A stretch of 64,000 nucleotides of DNA from Salinisphaera dokdonensis (GCF_040361215.1 NZ_APND01000002.1:434001-498000), one strand, 5' to 3'. Shown: positions 14,123-23,323, numbered from the stretch's first letter. Notes: generated by a model not told the origin, from the sequence alone. Made by a program: numbers and translations.

Positions 14123-14596
14123 CTAACGAATCTCCGCGACGAGGTCGTCGATGATGTCGTTATGGGCCTTGGCGTCGATCTCACGCTTGAGAATACGCTC
14201 GGCACCAACGACGGCCAGCGAACCGACCTCGCGACGCAGATCTTCCTTGGCAGACGCGACGGTTTGCTCGATCTCCTCGCGTGCGGCATTGACGATGCGC
14301 TCGCCTTCCGAACGCGCGTCGTCGCGGGCCCGCTCGAGGGTATCGTCGGCCTGGCGCTGGGCGTTGGTCAGGATTTCCTGAGCCTGCTCGCGCGCCTTAC
14401 CGACCATTTCCTCGGCCTTGGCGGTGGCTTCGTTGAGCTCGCGGGCGCCGCGTTCGGCGGCCGCAAGACCTTCGCTGATCCGCTTCTGGCGATCACGCAT
14501 GGCCTGCATGATCGGCGGCCATACGAACTTCATGGTGAACCAGACGAAGACCGCGAAGACGATCATCTGGGCCAGCAGTGTGGCATTGATGCTCAT
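14123..14596 (-). CDS. atpF: ATP synthase Fo b subunit
   Basis: Subunit b forms the peripheral stator. It has one N-terminal transmembrane helix (about residues 5-25, with FVWFTMKFVWPPI) followed by a long charged coiled coil rich in Ala, Glu, Arg and Lys to residue 157. Length matches the 156-residue E. coli protein, and there is only one b gene, so the stalk should be a b2 homodimer. It lies 53 bases after atpE. Confidence 0.97.
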   Translation of the reverse strand: MSINATLLAQMIVFAVFVWFTMKFVWPPIMQAMRDRQKRISEGLAAAERGARELNEATAKAEEMVGKAREQAQEILTNAQRQADDTLERARDDARSEGERIVNAAREEIEQTVASAKEDLRREVGSLAVVGAERILKREIDAKAHNDIIDDLVAEIR

Positions 14597-14649
14597 GGGT
14601 TACCCCTGGCTTTCGTAACTCGACTTAAGCGACTAGGCGAAACCGGGTG

Positions 14650-14928
14650 TTAGCCGCCCGCAGACTGCACGGCCGCCACGAACGGGTTGGCGAACGTCAG
14701 GAACAGGGCGATACCCACGCCGATCATGGACACGGCGTCCAGCAGGCCGGCGATCAGAAACATGCGGCCGGTCAGCATCGGAGCCATTTCCGGCTGACGA
14801 GCGAGGCCTTCCAGGAATTTGCCACCCAGCAGGCCGAAGCCCAGCGCGGTACCGATGGCGCCGAAGCCGATCAGTATCGCGACAGCAATGGCGGTCATGC
14901 CCTGGACGTCAGCAATTGCTTGTTCCAT
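14650..14928 (-). CDS. atpE: ATP synthase Fo c subunit (proteolipid)
   Basis: This 92-residue hairpin protein forms the rotor ring. The first helix contains the Gly-rich GFGAIGTALGFGLLGGKFLE, the polar loop is ARQPE, and the ion-carrying carboxylate is Asp64 in GLLDAVSMIG. The Glu-Ser pair and helix-1 Gln of sodium-binding rings are absent, so proton coupling is expected even if the host is halophilic. Confidence 0.98.
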   Translation of the reverse strand: MEQAIADVQGMTAIAVAILIGFGAIGTALGFGLLGGKFLEGLARQPEMAPMLTGRMFLIAGLLDAVSMIGVGIALFLTFANPFVAAVQSAGG

Positions 14929-14976
14929 TTTCTACTCTCCAGTTTACGAGTCAGTTAGGTCAGTGGGTTGGGTCGA

Positions 14977-15819
14977 TCAGTGGTGCTCTTGCGCCATGCT
15001 GAGATAGACGATCGTCAGCATGCCGAAGATATAAGCCTGCAGCGTGATCACCAGAATATGGAAGATCGCCCAGCCAACGCCGAGCAGCACCTGCAGAATA
15101 AACATGGGCACGGCCAGCAGACTGGCGCCCGCGCCGAGGGTGAACACGGCGATCAGAATGAAGATCAGCTCACCCGCATAGAGGTTGCCGAACAGTCGCA
15201 GCGACAGCGAGACGGGCTTGGCCACGGTCTCGACCACGAACAGCGCGAAGTTGAACGGCGCCAGCCATGGACCGAAGGGGTGGGTGAGCGTTTCCTTGAG
15301 GAAGCCCAGGCCGCCCTTGATCTTGACGCTGTAGAACATCATCAGCGCAAACACCGACAGCGACAGACCGAAGGTGATGTTCAGATCGGTCGAAGGCACG
15401 ACCTTCAGGTAATCGATGCCACTCGCCTGTGCGGCCGCGGGCAGCGCGTCCACCGGAATCAGGTCCATGAAGTTCATCAGGAACACCCACACGAAGATCG
15501 TGAGGGCGAGCGGTGCGATCAGCTTGGAATCGCCGTGATAGATGTCGCGCACCTGGGTATCGGTGAAGTCGACGATCATCTCGACAAAGTTCTGCAGACC
15601 GCCCGGCTCACTCGCCGTGGCCTTCTTGGCAGCCATGCGGAAGAAGAACAGAAAGAAAACGCCCAGCACGATGGCAAAGAACAGGCTGTCGACGTTCAGC
15701 ACCCAGAAACCGCTGGCATGTCCGTCAAAGGACATGCTGGTCAGGTCGAACTGAAGGTTCGACAAATGGTGCTGGATGTACTGGGTAGCGGCGCTGCCAC
15801 CTTCTTCGGCACTGGCCAT
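14977..15819 (-). CDS. atpB: ATP synthase Fo a subunit
   Basis: Subunit a provides the half-channels for proton flow against the c-ring. The 280-residue integral membrane protein has the essential arginine at 208 within KPVSLSLRLFGN, followed by YAGELIFILIA and a C-terminal helix with VITLQAYIFGMLTIVYLS. The N-terminus is the usual gammaproteobacterial extension (YIQHHLSNLQ). It sits between atpI and atpE with short gaps. Confidence 0.98.
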   Translation of the reverse strand: MASAEEGGSAATQYIQHHLSNLQFDLTSMSFDGHASGFWVLNVDSLFFAIVLGVFFLFFFRMAAKKATASEPGGLQNFVEMIVDFTDTQVRDIYHGDSKLIAPLALTIFVWVFLMNFMDLIPVDALPAAAQASGIDYLKVVPSTDLNITFGLSLSVFALMMFYSVKIKGGLGFLKETLTHPFGPWLAPFNFALFVVETVAKPVSLSLRLFGNLYAGELIFILIAVFTLGAGASLLAVPMFILQVLLGVGWAIFHILVITLQAYIFGMLTIVYLSMAQEHH

Positions 15820-15871
15820 ACGATTTGTCCTCGATGCAAGCCTATGTCGAACCCGCTGCCATTCCTGCCAG

Positions 15872-16246
15872 CTAGCGCGTCAAGATGAGGGCAAGCCAGT
15901 AACAAGCCAGGCAAGCCACGTACGTCGCCAGCAGTGCGAAAAACTGCTGGCCAAACAAAAGGGCTGCCGTGAGAAACAGCCCTGCAGTCAATCCTAGTTT
16001 TCCCAGCTCACCCCAATAAAAGGAGCGAGCCATCTTCGATGCGTCGGTCTGACGGCGGCGCGGCAACATCCACAACGCCATCCAGAGCCCGGGCACCGCA
16101 GCGACGACAGCGCCAAACAACGCGGCCATCGCTGGCTCCGACCCACCCTTGACGCCGAATACGACGGCCATGAGCAAACCGGTAATGATCTGTGCTGCAA
16201 ACACCGCCCAAGCAAGGCGCATGTTGCGCAAACGTGGTCGGGTCAT
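15872..16246 (-). CDS. atpI: ATP synthase assembly protein I
   Basis: AtpI is a small membrane protein that helps assemble the c-ring; it is poorly conserved and often dispensable. The 124-residue product, started at MTRPRLRNMRLAW, has four hydrophobic segments (about 8-30, 35-60, 75-95 and 98-122). It is first in the operon, 52 bases before atpB. A longer reading from 16288 would overlap the 5' leader and was not chosen. Confidence 0.88.
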   Translation of the reverse strand: MTRPRLRNMRLAWAVFAAQIITGLLMAVVFGVKGGSEPAMAALFGAVVAAVPGLWMALWMLPRRRQTDASKMARSFYWGELGKLGLTAGLFLTAALLFGQQFFALLATYVACLACYWLALILTR

Positions 16247-16318
16247 CACTACACGAATCCCCCACCTTGGCCCCGACCTGACACGCAATTCCCTCGCGAC
16301 AAACCCGGCGCTCGGCGG

Positions 16319-16347
16319 ACTATAGACAAAGCCAAATCGAAGGTCAA
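16319..16347 (-). promoter_or_regulatory. Sigma70-type promoter of the atp operon
   Basis: On the minus strand TTGACC (16342-16347) is separated by exactly 17 bases from TATAGT (16319-16324), close to the TTGACA-N17-TATAAT consensus. It lies 72 bases upstream of the chosen atpI start and is the best promoter match noticed in the window. Confidence 0.75.
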
Positions 16348-16375
16348 TCGTGAAAAAGAAGGGTGTTATCTACAA

Positions 16376-16404
16376 TAAAAACGCGTCTGGCCTTACTTCA
16401 GACG
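16376..16404 (-). terminator. Weak intrinsic terminator at the end of parB
   Basis: Minus-strand CGTCTG and CAGACG form a six-base-pair stem over a nine-base loop that contains the parB stop codon, followed by CG and five T residues. The stem is short, so termination may be partial and some parAB transcripts may run into the atp operon. Confidence 0.4.
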
Positions 16405-17241
16405 ATCCAGCAGTGCGTCGAGCTCGGCTGCGTTCGGGTAGTCGATGACCACCCTTGCACGCCCGCCCCGCTGCGACCGCACGGTAACTTTCGCACCGAG
16501 GGTATCGCCCAGTTCACGCTCGAAACGCACCAGACGATTGCTCTGGCGCGCGGCGCCTTCGCTTCCGTTCTCGGCCATGGCGGACGCAACCAGCGCCTCG
16601 GTCTGGCGTACGGTCAGCTGACGCGCGGCGACCCGCGCGGCGAGATCGGCTTGCAGGGCGGCCGGCGCGCCGAGCAGCGCCCGCGCATGGCCCATCTGGA
16701 TATCGCCCGCGCGCAGCAGCGCCTGGGCTTCGGAGACCAGCTCGGACAGGCGCAACAGGTTCGACACGCTGGCGCGCGAGCGGCCCACGGCCTGCGCACA
16801 CGCCGCATGGGTCATGCCGCACTCCTCGATCAGACGACGCAAGGCGGCCGCCTCTTCCAGCGGGTTGAGATCCTCGCGCTGGATATTCTCGATGAGCGCC
16901 ACCGCCATGGCAGCATCGTCGGCCATCGGCCGCACCACAGCCGGCACTTTTTCCAGGCCCGCCAGGCGTGCGGCACGCCAACGGCGCTCGCCGGCGACGA
17001 TCTCGTAGCCGCCATCGGTTTCGCGAACCACGAGTGGCTGAACGATGCCCTGGGTACGGATCGACTGCGCCAGCGCCTCGAGCGCTTCCGCGTCCATATC
17101 CCGACGCGGCTGATAGCGACCGGGGCGCAGCGCATCGAGTTCCAACTCGACGAGTTCGCTGCCGGTTTCCGGTGCCTCGTCGAAATCGTTGCTCAGCAGC
17201 GATTCCAGACCCCGCCCCAATCCTCGTTTCTTCTGTGCCAT
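16393..17241 (-). CDS. parB: Chromosome-partitioning protein ParB
   Basis: ParB binds parS sites near oriC, spreads as a CTP-dependent clamp and drives segregation with ParA. The 282-residue protein shows the N-terminal ParA-interaction segment (KKRGLGRGLESLL), the CTP-binding GERRWRAA and ENIQREDLNP motifs in the N-terminal domain, a helix-turn-helix near 150-175 (MTHAACAQAVGRSRASVSN) and a C-terminal dimerisation domain. It follows parA by 26 bases. A candidate parS lies at 57553. Confidence 0.98.
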   Translation of the reverse strand: MAQKKRGLGRGLESLLSNDFDEAPETGSELVELELDALRPGRYQPRRDMDAEALEALAQSIRTQGIVQPLVVRETDGGYEIVAGERRWRAARLAGLEKVPAVVRPMADDAAMAVALIENIQREDLNPLEEAAALRRLIEECGMTHAACAQAVGRSRASVSNLLRLSELVSEAQALLRAGDIQMGHARALLGAPAALQADLAARVAARQLTVRQTEALVASAMAENGSEGAARQSNRLVRFERELGDTLGAKVTVRSQRGGRARVVIDYPNAAELDALLDRLK

Positions 17242-17267
17242 AGCCGGATTCTTCCTTTGAACGCGCG

Positions 17268-18116
17268 TCAGCTGCCGGACTGGCGCTTGCGCCGGCCGAA
17301 CAGGGACGACACCGCGCGGCGTGCGCCCTTGTGGGGCGCGCCGATGATCTCGCTGTCGTCGCGCCCCAGGATCTCCGCAGCCAGCGCACGATAGGCTGCA
17401 GCACCCGAGGCGGCATTATCGTACTGCATGATCGGCACGCCGTGACTCGGCGCCTCGGCCAGACGCACGTTGCGCGGAATGACGGTGTTGTAGACCGCGC
17501 TGCCGAAATAATCGGTGAGCTGGGCAGACACATCCCCGGTCAAGCGGTTGCGCGCGTCGTACATGGTGCGCAGCACGCCTTCGATGATCAGATCCGGATT
17601 CATCATCTTGCGCACGCTCTCGATCGTCTCGAGCAGGTCCGACAATCCTTCCAGCGCGTAATACTCGCACTGCATGGGGATGATCACGCCGCGCGCGGCG
17701 GCCAGCGCGTTCACCGTAAGCATCGACAGCGCGGGTGGGCAGTCGATGACGACATAGTCGAAGCTTTCCGAAATCTCTGCGAGCGCTTTCTTGAGCGCGA
17801 GCCGGCCATTCTTGCGATCACGCAGGCCGACTTCGGCGGCGGTCATGTCGCCATTGGCGCCAAGCAGATAGAACTCGCCATCGAGCACCACCTGCAGCGC
17901 TTCCGACACGCCCTTGTCGCCGAGCAGGAAGTCGCAGACCGTGGCGTCGAGGGCATTCTTGTCCACACCCACGCCCATCGTGGCGTTGCCCTGGGCGTCC
18001 ATATCCACAAGCAGCACGCGCTGCTCGGCCTCGGCCAGCGCAGCCGCAAGATTGATGCTCGTGGTGGTCTTGCCCACGCCGCCTTTCTGGTTGGCGATGG
18101 CGATGATATTGCTCAT
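17268..18116 (-). CDS. parA: Chromosome-partitioning ATPase ParA
   Basis: This deviant-Walker ATPase binds DNA non-specifically and pulls ParB-parS complexes apart. The 282-residue sequence opens MSNIIAIANQKGGVGKTTTS with the signature lysine before the P-loop, and carries the VIDCPPALS switch segment. The C-terminal tail (about 265-282) is basic and longer than in some homologues. The gene is in the order rsmG-parA-parB, with 43 bases to rsmG. Confidence 0.98.
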   Translation of the reverse strand: MSNIIAIANQKGGVGKTTTSINLAAALAEAEQRVLLVDMDAQGNATMGVGVDKNALDATVCDFLLGDKGVSEALQVVLDGEFYLLGANGDMTAAEVGLRDRKNGRLALKKALAEISESFDYVVIDCPPALSMLTVNALAAARGVIIPMQCEYYALEGLSDLLETIESVRKMMNPDLIIEGVLRTMYDARNRLTGDVSAQLTDYFGSAVYNTVIPRNVRLAEAPSHGVPIMQYDNAASGAAAYRALAAEILGRDDSEIIGAPHKGARRAVSSLFGRRKRQSGS

Positions 18117-18159
18117 GGGCGCTCAGTCTAATGGACTCGGCAGGTCCCTGTGACCCGGA

Positions 18160-18807
18160 CTAGATCAGCCCCGGCTCCAGGATCGCCAGATGACGCGCGG
18201 CATCCAGGCCCGGCACCGCCAGCGAAACGGTGTCGACATGCCGGAAGTCGAGCGGCAGGTCCGCCAGCTCGGCCGCCGGATCGCGCCCCTTCATCAGCAG
18301 AAAACGCCCACCGGGTGCGACCAGATGGCCAGCCAGACGCGCGCACTCGTCCGCGGCGGCAAAGGCACGACAGATCACGCAGTCGAACTTCTCGTCCGGC
18401 TGCCAGGATTCGACCCGTTCCTGCGCGACGGTGACGTTCTTGAGTTCGAGCCGCCGTCGCGCATGGCGCAGGAAGGCCGCTTTCTTGCTGTTCGCCTCAA
18501 CCACCGTCACGGCCATGCGCGGGCGCACGATTGCGATCACCAGCCCGGGCAAGCCGGGCCCGCTGCCGATATCGGCCACCGCACTACCGGTGACGAAATC
18601 CAGCACCGCGAGGCTGTCGAGCAGATGTCGCGTCACCATGGCCAGCGGATCGCGCACCGCGGTGAGGTTGTAGGTGGCATTCCAGGTCGACAGCTCGCGC
18701 AGGTAGGCGATCAGCTGTTCCCGGGCCTGGGCCGACACCTCGATCCCCAGCGCCTCTATTCCGGCCGCGAGCTGCTGTTCGCAGGCCCCCCAGTCCGTCA
18801 TTGCCAT
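18160..18807 (-). CDS. rsmG: 16S rRNA (guanine-N7) methyltransferase RsmG
   Basis: RsmG (GidB) methylates N7 of G527 in 16S rRNA. The 215-residue protein has the SAM-binding motif VADIGSGPGLPG and the following VEANSKKAAFLRHA, both hallmarks of the family, with CVICRAFAAA further on. It is the first gene of the rsmG-parAB block. mnmG (gidA), its most common upstream neighbour, is replaced here by a divergent carboxylase gene. Confidence 0.97.
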   Translation of the reverse strand: MAMTDWGACEQQLAAGIEALGIEVSAQAREQLIAYLRELSTWNATYNLTAVRDPLAMVTRHLLDSLAVLDFVTGSAVADIGSGPGLPGLVIAIVRPRMAVTVVEANSKKAAFLRHARRRLELKNVTVAQERVESWQPDEKFDCVICRAFAAADECARLAGHLVAPGGRFLLMKGRDPAAELADLPLDFRHVDTVSLAVPGLDAARHLAILEPGLI

Positions 18808-18984
18808 GCGTCTCCCGTTTTCCGTAGCGCGCGATACAGCCGCTCAGGATAGCGATTTTTTTGTCCTCCGCGCAGGCTGCATACGCCTCGCCCGCGACGA
18901 CGATGCGCCGATGCCGTGCTCTGTTTTAATCTGCCCGCTCGCCTTGATCCCCGAGACCGCGCTGCGCGCACTGGAAAGTAACGC

Positions 18985-20472
18985 ATGACCGATCCCCACG
19001 AAGCCGGCCGCGACAGCGCGCGCCCCGAAGCCGTCGCCAAGCGCCACAAGCTCGGCAAGCGCACCGCGCGCGAAAACATCGCCGATCTGGTGGATACCGA
19101 CAGCTTTCTGGAATACGGCGCGCTGGCGATCGCCGCCCAGCGCAGCCGCCGCGCGATCGACGATCTCAAGCGCGATACCCCGGCCGACGGGCTGATCAGC
19201 GGCGTCGGCCGCGTCAACGGCGATGCCTTCGCGGCCCGCGATACGCGCTGCGTGGTGATGAGCTACGACTACACCGTGCTGGCCGGCACCCAGGGTTTTC
19301 AGAACCACCGCAAGACCGACCGTATGGTGGATGTCGCGCTGCGCGATCGCCTGCCGGTGATCTTCTTCACCGAAGGCGGCGGCGGCCGGCCGGGCGATGT
19401 GGATACCGCGCTTATTGCCAGCTCGGGCCTGGAAGTCACCAGCTTCTACTCGTTCGCGCGCCTGAGTGGCGAAGTGCCGCTGATCGGCATCAACGCCGGC
19501 CGCTGCTTTGCCGGCAATGCGGCGTTCTTTGGCTGCTGCGATATCACCATCGCCACCCGCGACGCCAATCTCGGTATGGCGGGTCCGGCCATGATCGCCG
19601 GCGGCGGCCTGGGTGAGTTCGCGCCCGAGGAGATCGGCCCGGCCGACGAGCAGGCGGCCATCGGCGTCGTCGATATCGTGGTCGATGACGAGGCCGCAGC
19701 CGTGGCCACCGCAAAGCGCTGCCTCGCCTATTTCCAGGGCGACGTCACCAACTACACGGCGGGCGACACGTCGGCGATAGGCGCGGCCATGCCAGACAAC
19801 CGGCGCATGACCTACGACGTGCGCAAGATCATCGCGGCACTGGCGGATACCGACTCAATGACCGAACTCGGCGCCACCCACGCGCCCAATCTCGTCACCG
19901 CGTTCATCCGTATCGAAGGCAAGGCCCTTGGCGTGCTCGCCAACAACCCGCGCAGCCTGGCCGGCGCCATCGACAGCCCGGCCGCCCGCAAGGCCGCGGA
20001 TTTCATGCGCCTGTGCGATACCCACGGCATCCCGCTGCTCACGCTCTGCGATACGCCCGGCATCATGGTCGGCCCCGAAGCCGAAAAGACCGGCACCGTG
20101 CGCCACGCGTCCGAAATGTTCATCGCGGGCGCCAAGGTCAGCGTGCCCTGGTACGGCATCGTGCTGCGCAAGGCCTACGGCCTGGGCGCCCAGGCGATGC
20201 TGGGCGGGCATCTCAAACGCCCGCAGTTCACTATCGCCTGGCCAAACGGCGAATTCGGCCCGATGGGCGTGGAAGGCGCGGTGACGCTCGGTTTCCGGCG
20301 CGAGCTGGAAGCCATCGACGACGCAGACGAACGCGCGGCGCGCTTCCAACAACTCGTGGACACGATGTACGAACAGGGCAAGGCCGAAAACGTCGCCACT
20401 TTCTTCGAGATCGACGACGTGATCGACCCCGCCGAGTCCCGCCGCTGGCTGGCCGAGGCGCTGCGCCGCTAG
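18985..20472 (+). CDS. Acyl-CoA carboxylase carboxyltransferase (beta) subunit
   Basis: This is a biotin-dependent carboxyltransferase of the propionyl-/methylcrotonyl-CoA carboxylase beta family, moving CO2 from carboxybiotin to an acyl-CoA. The 495-residue protein has the duplicated crotonase-like fold with FFTEGGGGRPGD in the first half and LCDTPGIMVGPEAE in the second. No biotin carboxylase or biotin carrier gene is nearby, so its partner must be elsewhere. Which acyl-CoA is used cannot be decided by eye. It is divergent from rsmG and ends 12 bases from the convergent glnS. Confidence 0.85.
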   Translation: MTDPHEAGRDSARPEAVAKRHKLGKRTARENIADLVDTDSFLEYGALAIAAQRSRRAIDDLKRDTPADGLISGVGRVNGDAFAARDTRCVVMSYDYTVLAGTQGFQNHRKTDRMVDVALRDRLPVIFFTEGGGGRPGDVDTALIASSGLEVTSFYSFARLSGEVPLIGINAGRCFAGNAAFFGCCDITIATRDANLGMAGPAMIAGGGLGEFAPEEIGPADEQAAIGVVDIVVDDEAAAVATAKRCLAYFQGDVTNYTAGDTSAIGAAMPDNRRMTYDVRKIIAALADTDSMTELGATHAPNLVTAFIRIEGKALGVLANNPRSLAGAIDSPAARKAADFMRLCDTHGIPLLTLCDTPGIMVGPEAEKTGTVRHASEMFIAGAKVSVPWYGIVLRKAYGLGAQAMLGGHLKRPQFTIAWPNGEFGPMGVEGAVTLGFRRELEAIDDADERAARFQQLVDTMYEQGKAENVATFFEIDDVIDPAESRRWLAEALRR

Positions 20473-20489
20473 ACGCGAGAACGCCTAGC
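20468..20489. terminator. Hairpin over the stop codons of two convergent genes
   Basis: GCTAG and CTAGC pair, continuing after one A-C mismatch with three further pairs over a CGAGAA loop. Both stop codons (TAG at 20470 on plus, TAG at 20485 on minus) lie inside the stem. There is no T-run. It may mark the 3' ends of both messages. Confidence 0.4.
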
Positions 20490-22206
20490 CGCCTGCCTCG
20501 ATCTTCGCCCAGGTATCGCGTAGCGGCACGATGCGGTTGAACACGGGCTTGCCGGGCGCGTGGTCGTGGCGGTCCGCCACGAAATAGCCGATCCGTTCGA
20601 ACTGCACGCGATATTCGGGCTCGACCATGGCCAGGCCCGGCTCGATCCAGCAGTTTTCATGCACGGTGAGCGAATCCGGGTTGAGATCGTCGATCATGTC
20701 GCGATCGCCGCGCCCGGGATTCTCGCTGGCGAACAGGCGATCGTACTGGCGCACCACGGCCTGCTGGCCGTGGCTGGCGGAGACCCAGTGGATCACGCCC
20801 TTAGGCTTGATGCCGTCGGCCGGGTTGTCACCGAGGGTGTCCGGATCATACGTGCAATGCACCTCGACGATCTCGCCGGCCTCATCCTTGACCACATCCG
20901 TCGCCTCGATCACATAGGCATTGCGCAGGCGTACGCGCTTGCCCAGCACCAGCCGCTTGTACTTCTTGTTCGCTGCTTCGCGGAAATCCTCTTTCTCGAT
21001 AAGCACTTCGCGGGTGAAGGGCAACGTGCGCTCGGGCAGGTCATCGCGGTTCGGGTGACCAGCGGCCGCAAGCTGCTCGACGCCGTCCTCGGGATAATTG
21101 GTAATCACGAGCTTGAGTGGATCGAGCACGCACATGGCGCGCGGCGCGTTGGTATTCAGATCGTCGCGGATGGCGTGTTCGAGCATGGCCGCATCAACCA
21201 CGCCGTCGGTCCGCGCCACGCCGATCATTTCGCAGAAGTTGCGAATCGACGCCGGCGTATAGCCGCGCCGGCGGATGCCGGCCAGTGTAGGCATGCGCGG
21301 GTCATCCCAGCCGTCGACCACGTTTTCGTCGATCAGGCGCTTGAGCTTGCGCTTGCTGGTAACCGTGTAATTCAGGTTCAGGCGGCCGAACTCGGTCTGC
21401 ACCGGGCGTGCCGGCACCGGCAGATGCTCGAGGAACCAGTCGTAGAGCGGGCGGTGATCGGCGAATTCCAGCGTGCAGATGGAATGGGTGACGCCTTCGA
21501 TCGCGTCCGACTGACCATGGGCGAAGTCATAGGACGGGTAGATGCACCATTTGTCGCCGGTCTGGTGATGCGCGGCATGGCGGATGCGATAGATGATCGG
21601 ATCGCGCAGATTCATGTTGCCGGCGGCCATGTCGATCTTGGCGCGCAGCGAGGCCGTGCCCTCGGCGAACTCGCCGGCGCGCATCTTCTCGAACGCGGCA
21701 AGATTCTCGGCCGGCGTGCGATCGCGGTAGGGGCTGTTCGTACCGGGCGTGTTCCAGTCGCCGCGGTATTCGCGCGCCTGTTCCGAGGTCAGCTCGTCGA
21801 CATAGGCGTGCCCGTTCTCGATCAGGTGCAGGGCGTAGTCGTAGAGGGTGTCGAAATAGTCCGAGGTGAAGCGCACCTCGCCGTCCCAGTCGAAGCCCAG
21901 CCAGCGCACGTCTTCCTGGATGGAATCGATGAACGCCTGTTCTTCCTTCTCCGGGTTGGTGTCGTCGAAGCGCAGCCGGCAACGGCCACCGAAATGTTCG
22001 GCGAGACCGAAATTCAGGCAGATCGATTTCGCATGGCCAATGTGTAGAAAGCCGTTCGGCTCCGGCGGAAAACGGGTGACCACTTCGCCGCTGTGCTCGC
22101 CGCGCTCGATCTGCTCGGCGATCATGCTGCGGACAAAATTGTTGCCACGCTTGGCGTCGGAGGCCGCTGCGTCGCTACGGCTGTCGTTCGATGCGTTGTC
22201 GGTCAT
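20485..22206 (-). CDS. glnS: Glutaminyl-tRNA synthetase
   Basis: GlnRS charges tRNA-Gln directly and is typical of gamma- and betaproteobacteria. The 573-residue protein has the class-I HIGH motif in GFLHIGHAKSI and the KMSKS-like motif in VTSKRKL, followed by the two beta-barrel anticodon-binding domains. I set the start at ATG 22206 (MTDNASNDSR): the open frame runs 67 codons further upstream but that part lacks family character. It is divergent from the next gene. Confidence 0.97.
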   Translation of the reverse strand: MTDNASNDSRSDAAASDAKRGNNFVRSMIAEQIERGEHSGEVVTRFPPEPNGFLHIGHAKSICLNFGLAEHFGGRCRLRFDDTNPEKEEQAFIDSIQEDVRWLGFDWDGEVRFTSDYFDTLYDYALHLIENGHAYVDELTSEQAREYRGDWNTPGTNSPYRDRTPAENLAAFEKMRAGEFAEGTASLRAKIDMAAGNMNLRDPIIYRIRHAAHHQTGDKWCIYPSYDFAHGQSDAIEGVTHSICTLEFADHRPLYDWFLEHLPVPARPVQTEFGRLNLNYTVTSKRKLKRLIDENVVDGWDDPRMPTLAGIRRRGYTPASIRNFCEMIGVARTDGVVDAAMLEHAIRDDLNTNAPRAMCVLDPLKLVITNYPEDGVEQLAAAGHPNRDDLPERTLPFTREVLIEKEDFREAANKKYKRLVLGKRVRLRNAYVIEATDVVKDEAGEIVEVHCTYDPDTLGDNPADGIKPKGVIHWVSASHGQQAVVRQYDRLFASENPGRGDRDMIDDLNPDSLTVHENCWIEPGLAMVEPEYRVQFERIGYFVADRHDHAPGKPVFNRIVPLRDTWAKIEAGG

Positions 22207-22384
22207 AGGTTCTGGCGGGCGCTCTGCGGGTCGAACGGATCGATGAATGGGCGATACGGCGGCCAGTATAGCGGCTCGGTCGACCCCGATTCGCCCCGCC
22301 TTCTCCTGCCCGGCGCCTGCACCCTCTGGGCAGATTCGCTCATCTGGGTTATCAATGGAGTCGAGATAAATCGGGAGGGCTTCG

Positions 22385-23158
22385 ATGAGCGACAAGATCG
22401 TTTCCATCCATGCCGGGGCAGCGCGGCCCAGATCGCAGGCCGCCCCTGCCCGCGCGCCACGACCTGCCGTACCCCGCGTGCCCGACTTCGCCCATGCCGA
22501 AGCAACCTGGCTGAGCCCGCGCGATATCGCCTTCCTTCTCGACGCCGCCGGTCACGACGTGGCCGACGACGCGCTGATAACCGAAGGCGTTTCACCGGCC
22601 ATCGAAGCCCTGATCGAGCAGGACGGGATCTATCACAAAGTCGCCGGCGACAGCGGCGGCTGGCTGGATATCTCGCCGCAGCTGTATTTTCATGTCGTGC
22701 TGCGCCGGCGCCTGCCGCGGCCGAAGACCTATCTACAACGGCGCGTGATCCGGTATCTGGCCAATCTACTGAGCCTGTTCGTGCGCACCGACCGGCTATA
22801 CCGCGTGCAGCCGGGCGAACAGGAGAGCTTTGAATACCTGATCGACCTGATCGCCGAGGCGGCCGAGAGCGAGCACGAACGGCAATTTCTCGTGCATGCG
22901 CATCTGGGCAACTATGCGCTGTTCCTGGCCGGCGTCGGCCGCGGCTGGATCGAACACCGACTGCGCTATGGCCGCAGCGCGCTCGGCGTGGATTATTACC
23001 GCGACATGGGGCGCAACGCCTATCACCAGGCCGCCTCGCACCGGCTGGCGCGCGATCTCGATCTGGCGCCGGTACTGGATTATCTCGCCGACGGGTTCGA
23101 TAGCTATGCCCGGGCGTTGCAACAGTTGCAGCCCGGCCCGACGACGCAGTTCAGCTAG
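22385..23158 (+). CDS. Unknown 257-residue protein
   Basis: I do not recognise a family. The first 35 residues are Ala/Pro/Arg-rich and look disordered. The rest looks mainly helical, with no signal peptide, no clear transmembrane segment and no catalytic motif I can name. It contains the aromatic- and Arg-rich patch RGWIEHRLRYGRSALG and several Tyr-rich stretches (VDYYRDMGRNAYHQAA). A clear GGGAGGG lies seven bases before the ATG, and codon use is like the neighbours, so it is very likely a real gene. It is divergent from glnS. Confidence 0.75.
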   Translation: MSDKIVSIHAGAARPRSQAAPARAPRPAVPRVPDFAHAEATWLSPRDIAFLLDAAGHDVADDALITEGVSPAIEALIEQDGIYHKVAGDSGGWLDISPQLYFHVVLRRRLPRPKTYLQRRVIRYLANLLSLFVRTDRLYRVQPGEQESFEYLIDLIAEAAESEHERQFLVHAHLGNYALFLAGVGRGWIEHRLRYGRSALGVDYYRDMGRNAYHQAASHRLARDLDLAPVLDYLADGFDSYARALQQLQPGPTTQFS

Positions 23159-23323
23159 TGCGCTATATGGCGGCGCGAGCCCCCGAGCTGACCACGGTTG
23201 AACGACAGAAGCGCCAGACTCTCGGCTCTCACACGCATGTTCACAAACGCCTGCTGCAACCGATGGGCCACACACCGCGTACTCCTCACTGCGCCACCTT
23301 TATTCGGCGCATTGAGGGCTATT

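Noticed and set aside
18841..18862. Short hairpin followed by seven T residues on the plus strand
   Set aside because: The stem is only four base pairs and no plus-strand gene lies upstream that it could terminate; it sits in the divergent rsmG/carboxylase gap.
22207..22407. 67-codon upstream extension of glnS
   Set aside because: No family similarity in the extension; it occupies the divergent promoter region of the 22385 gene.
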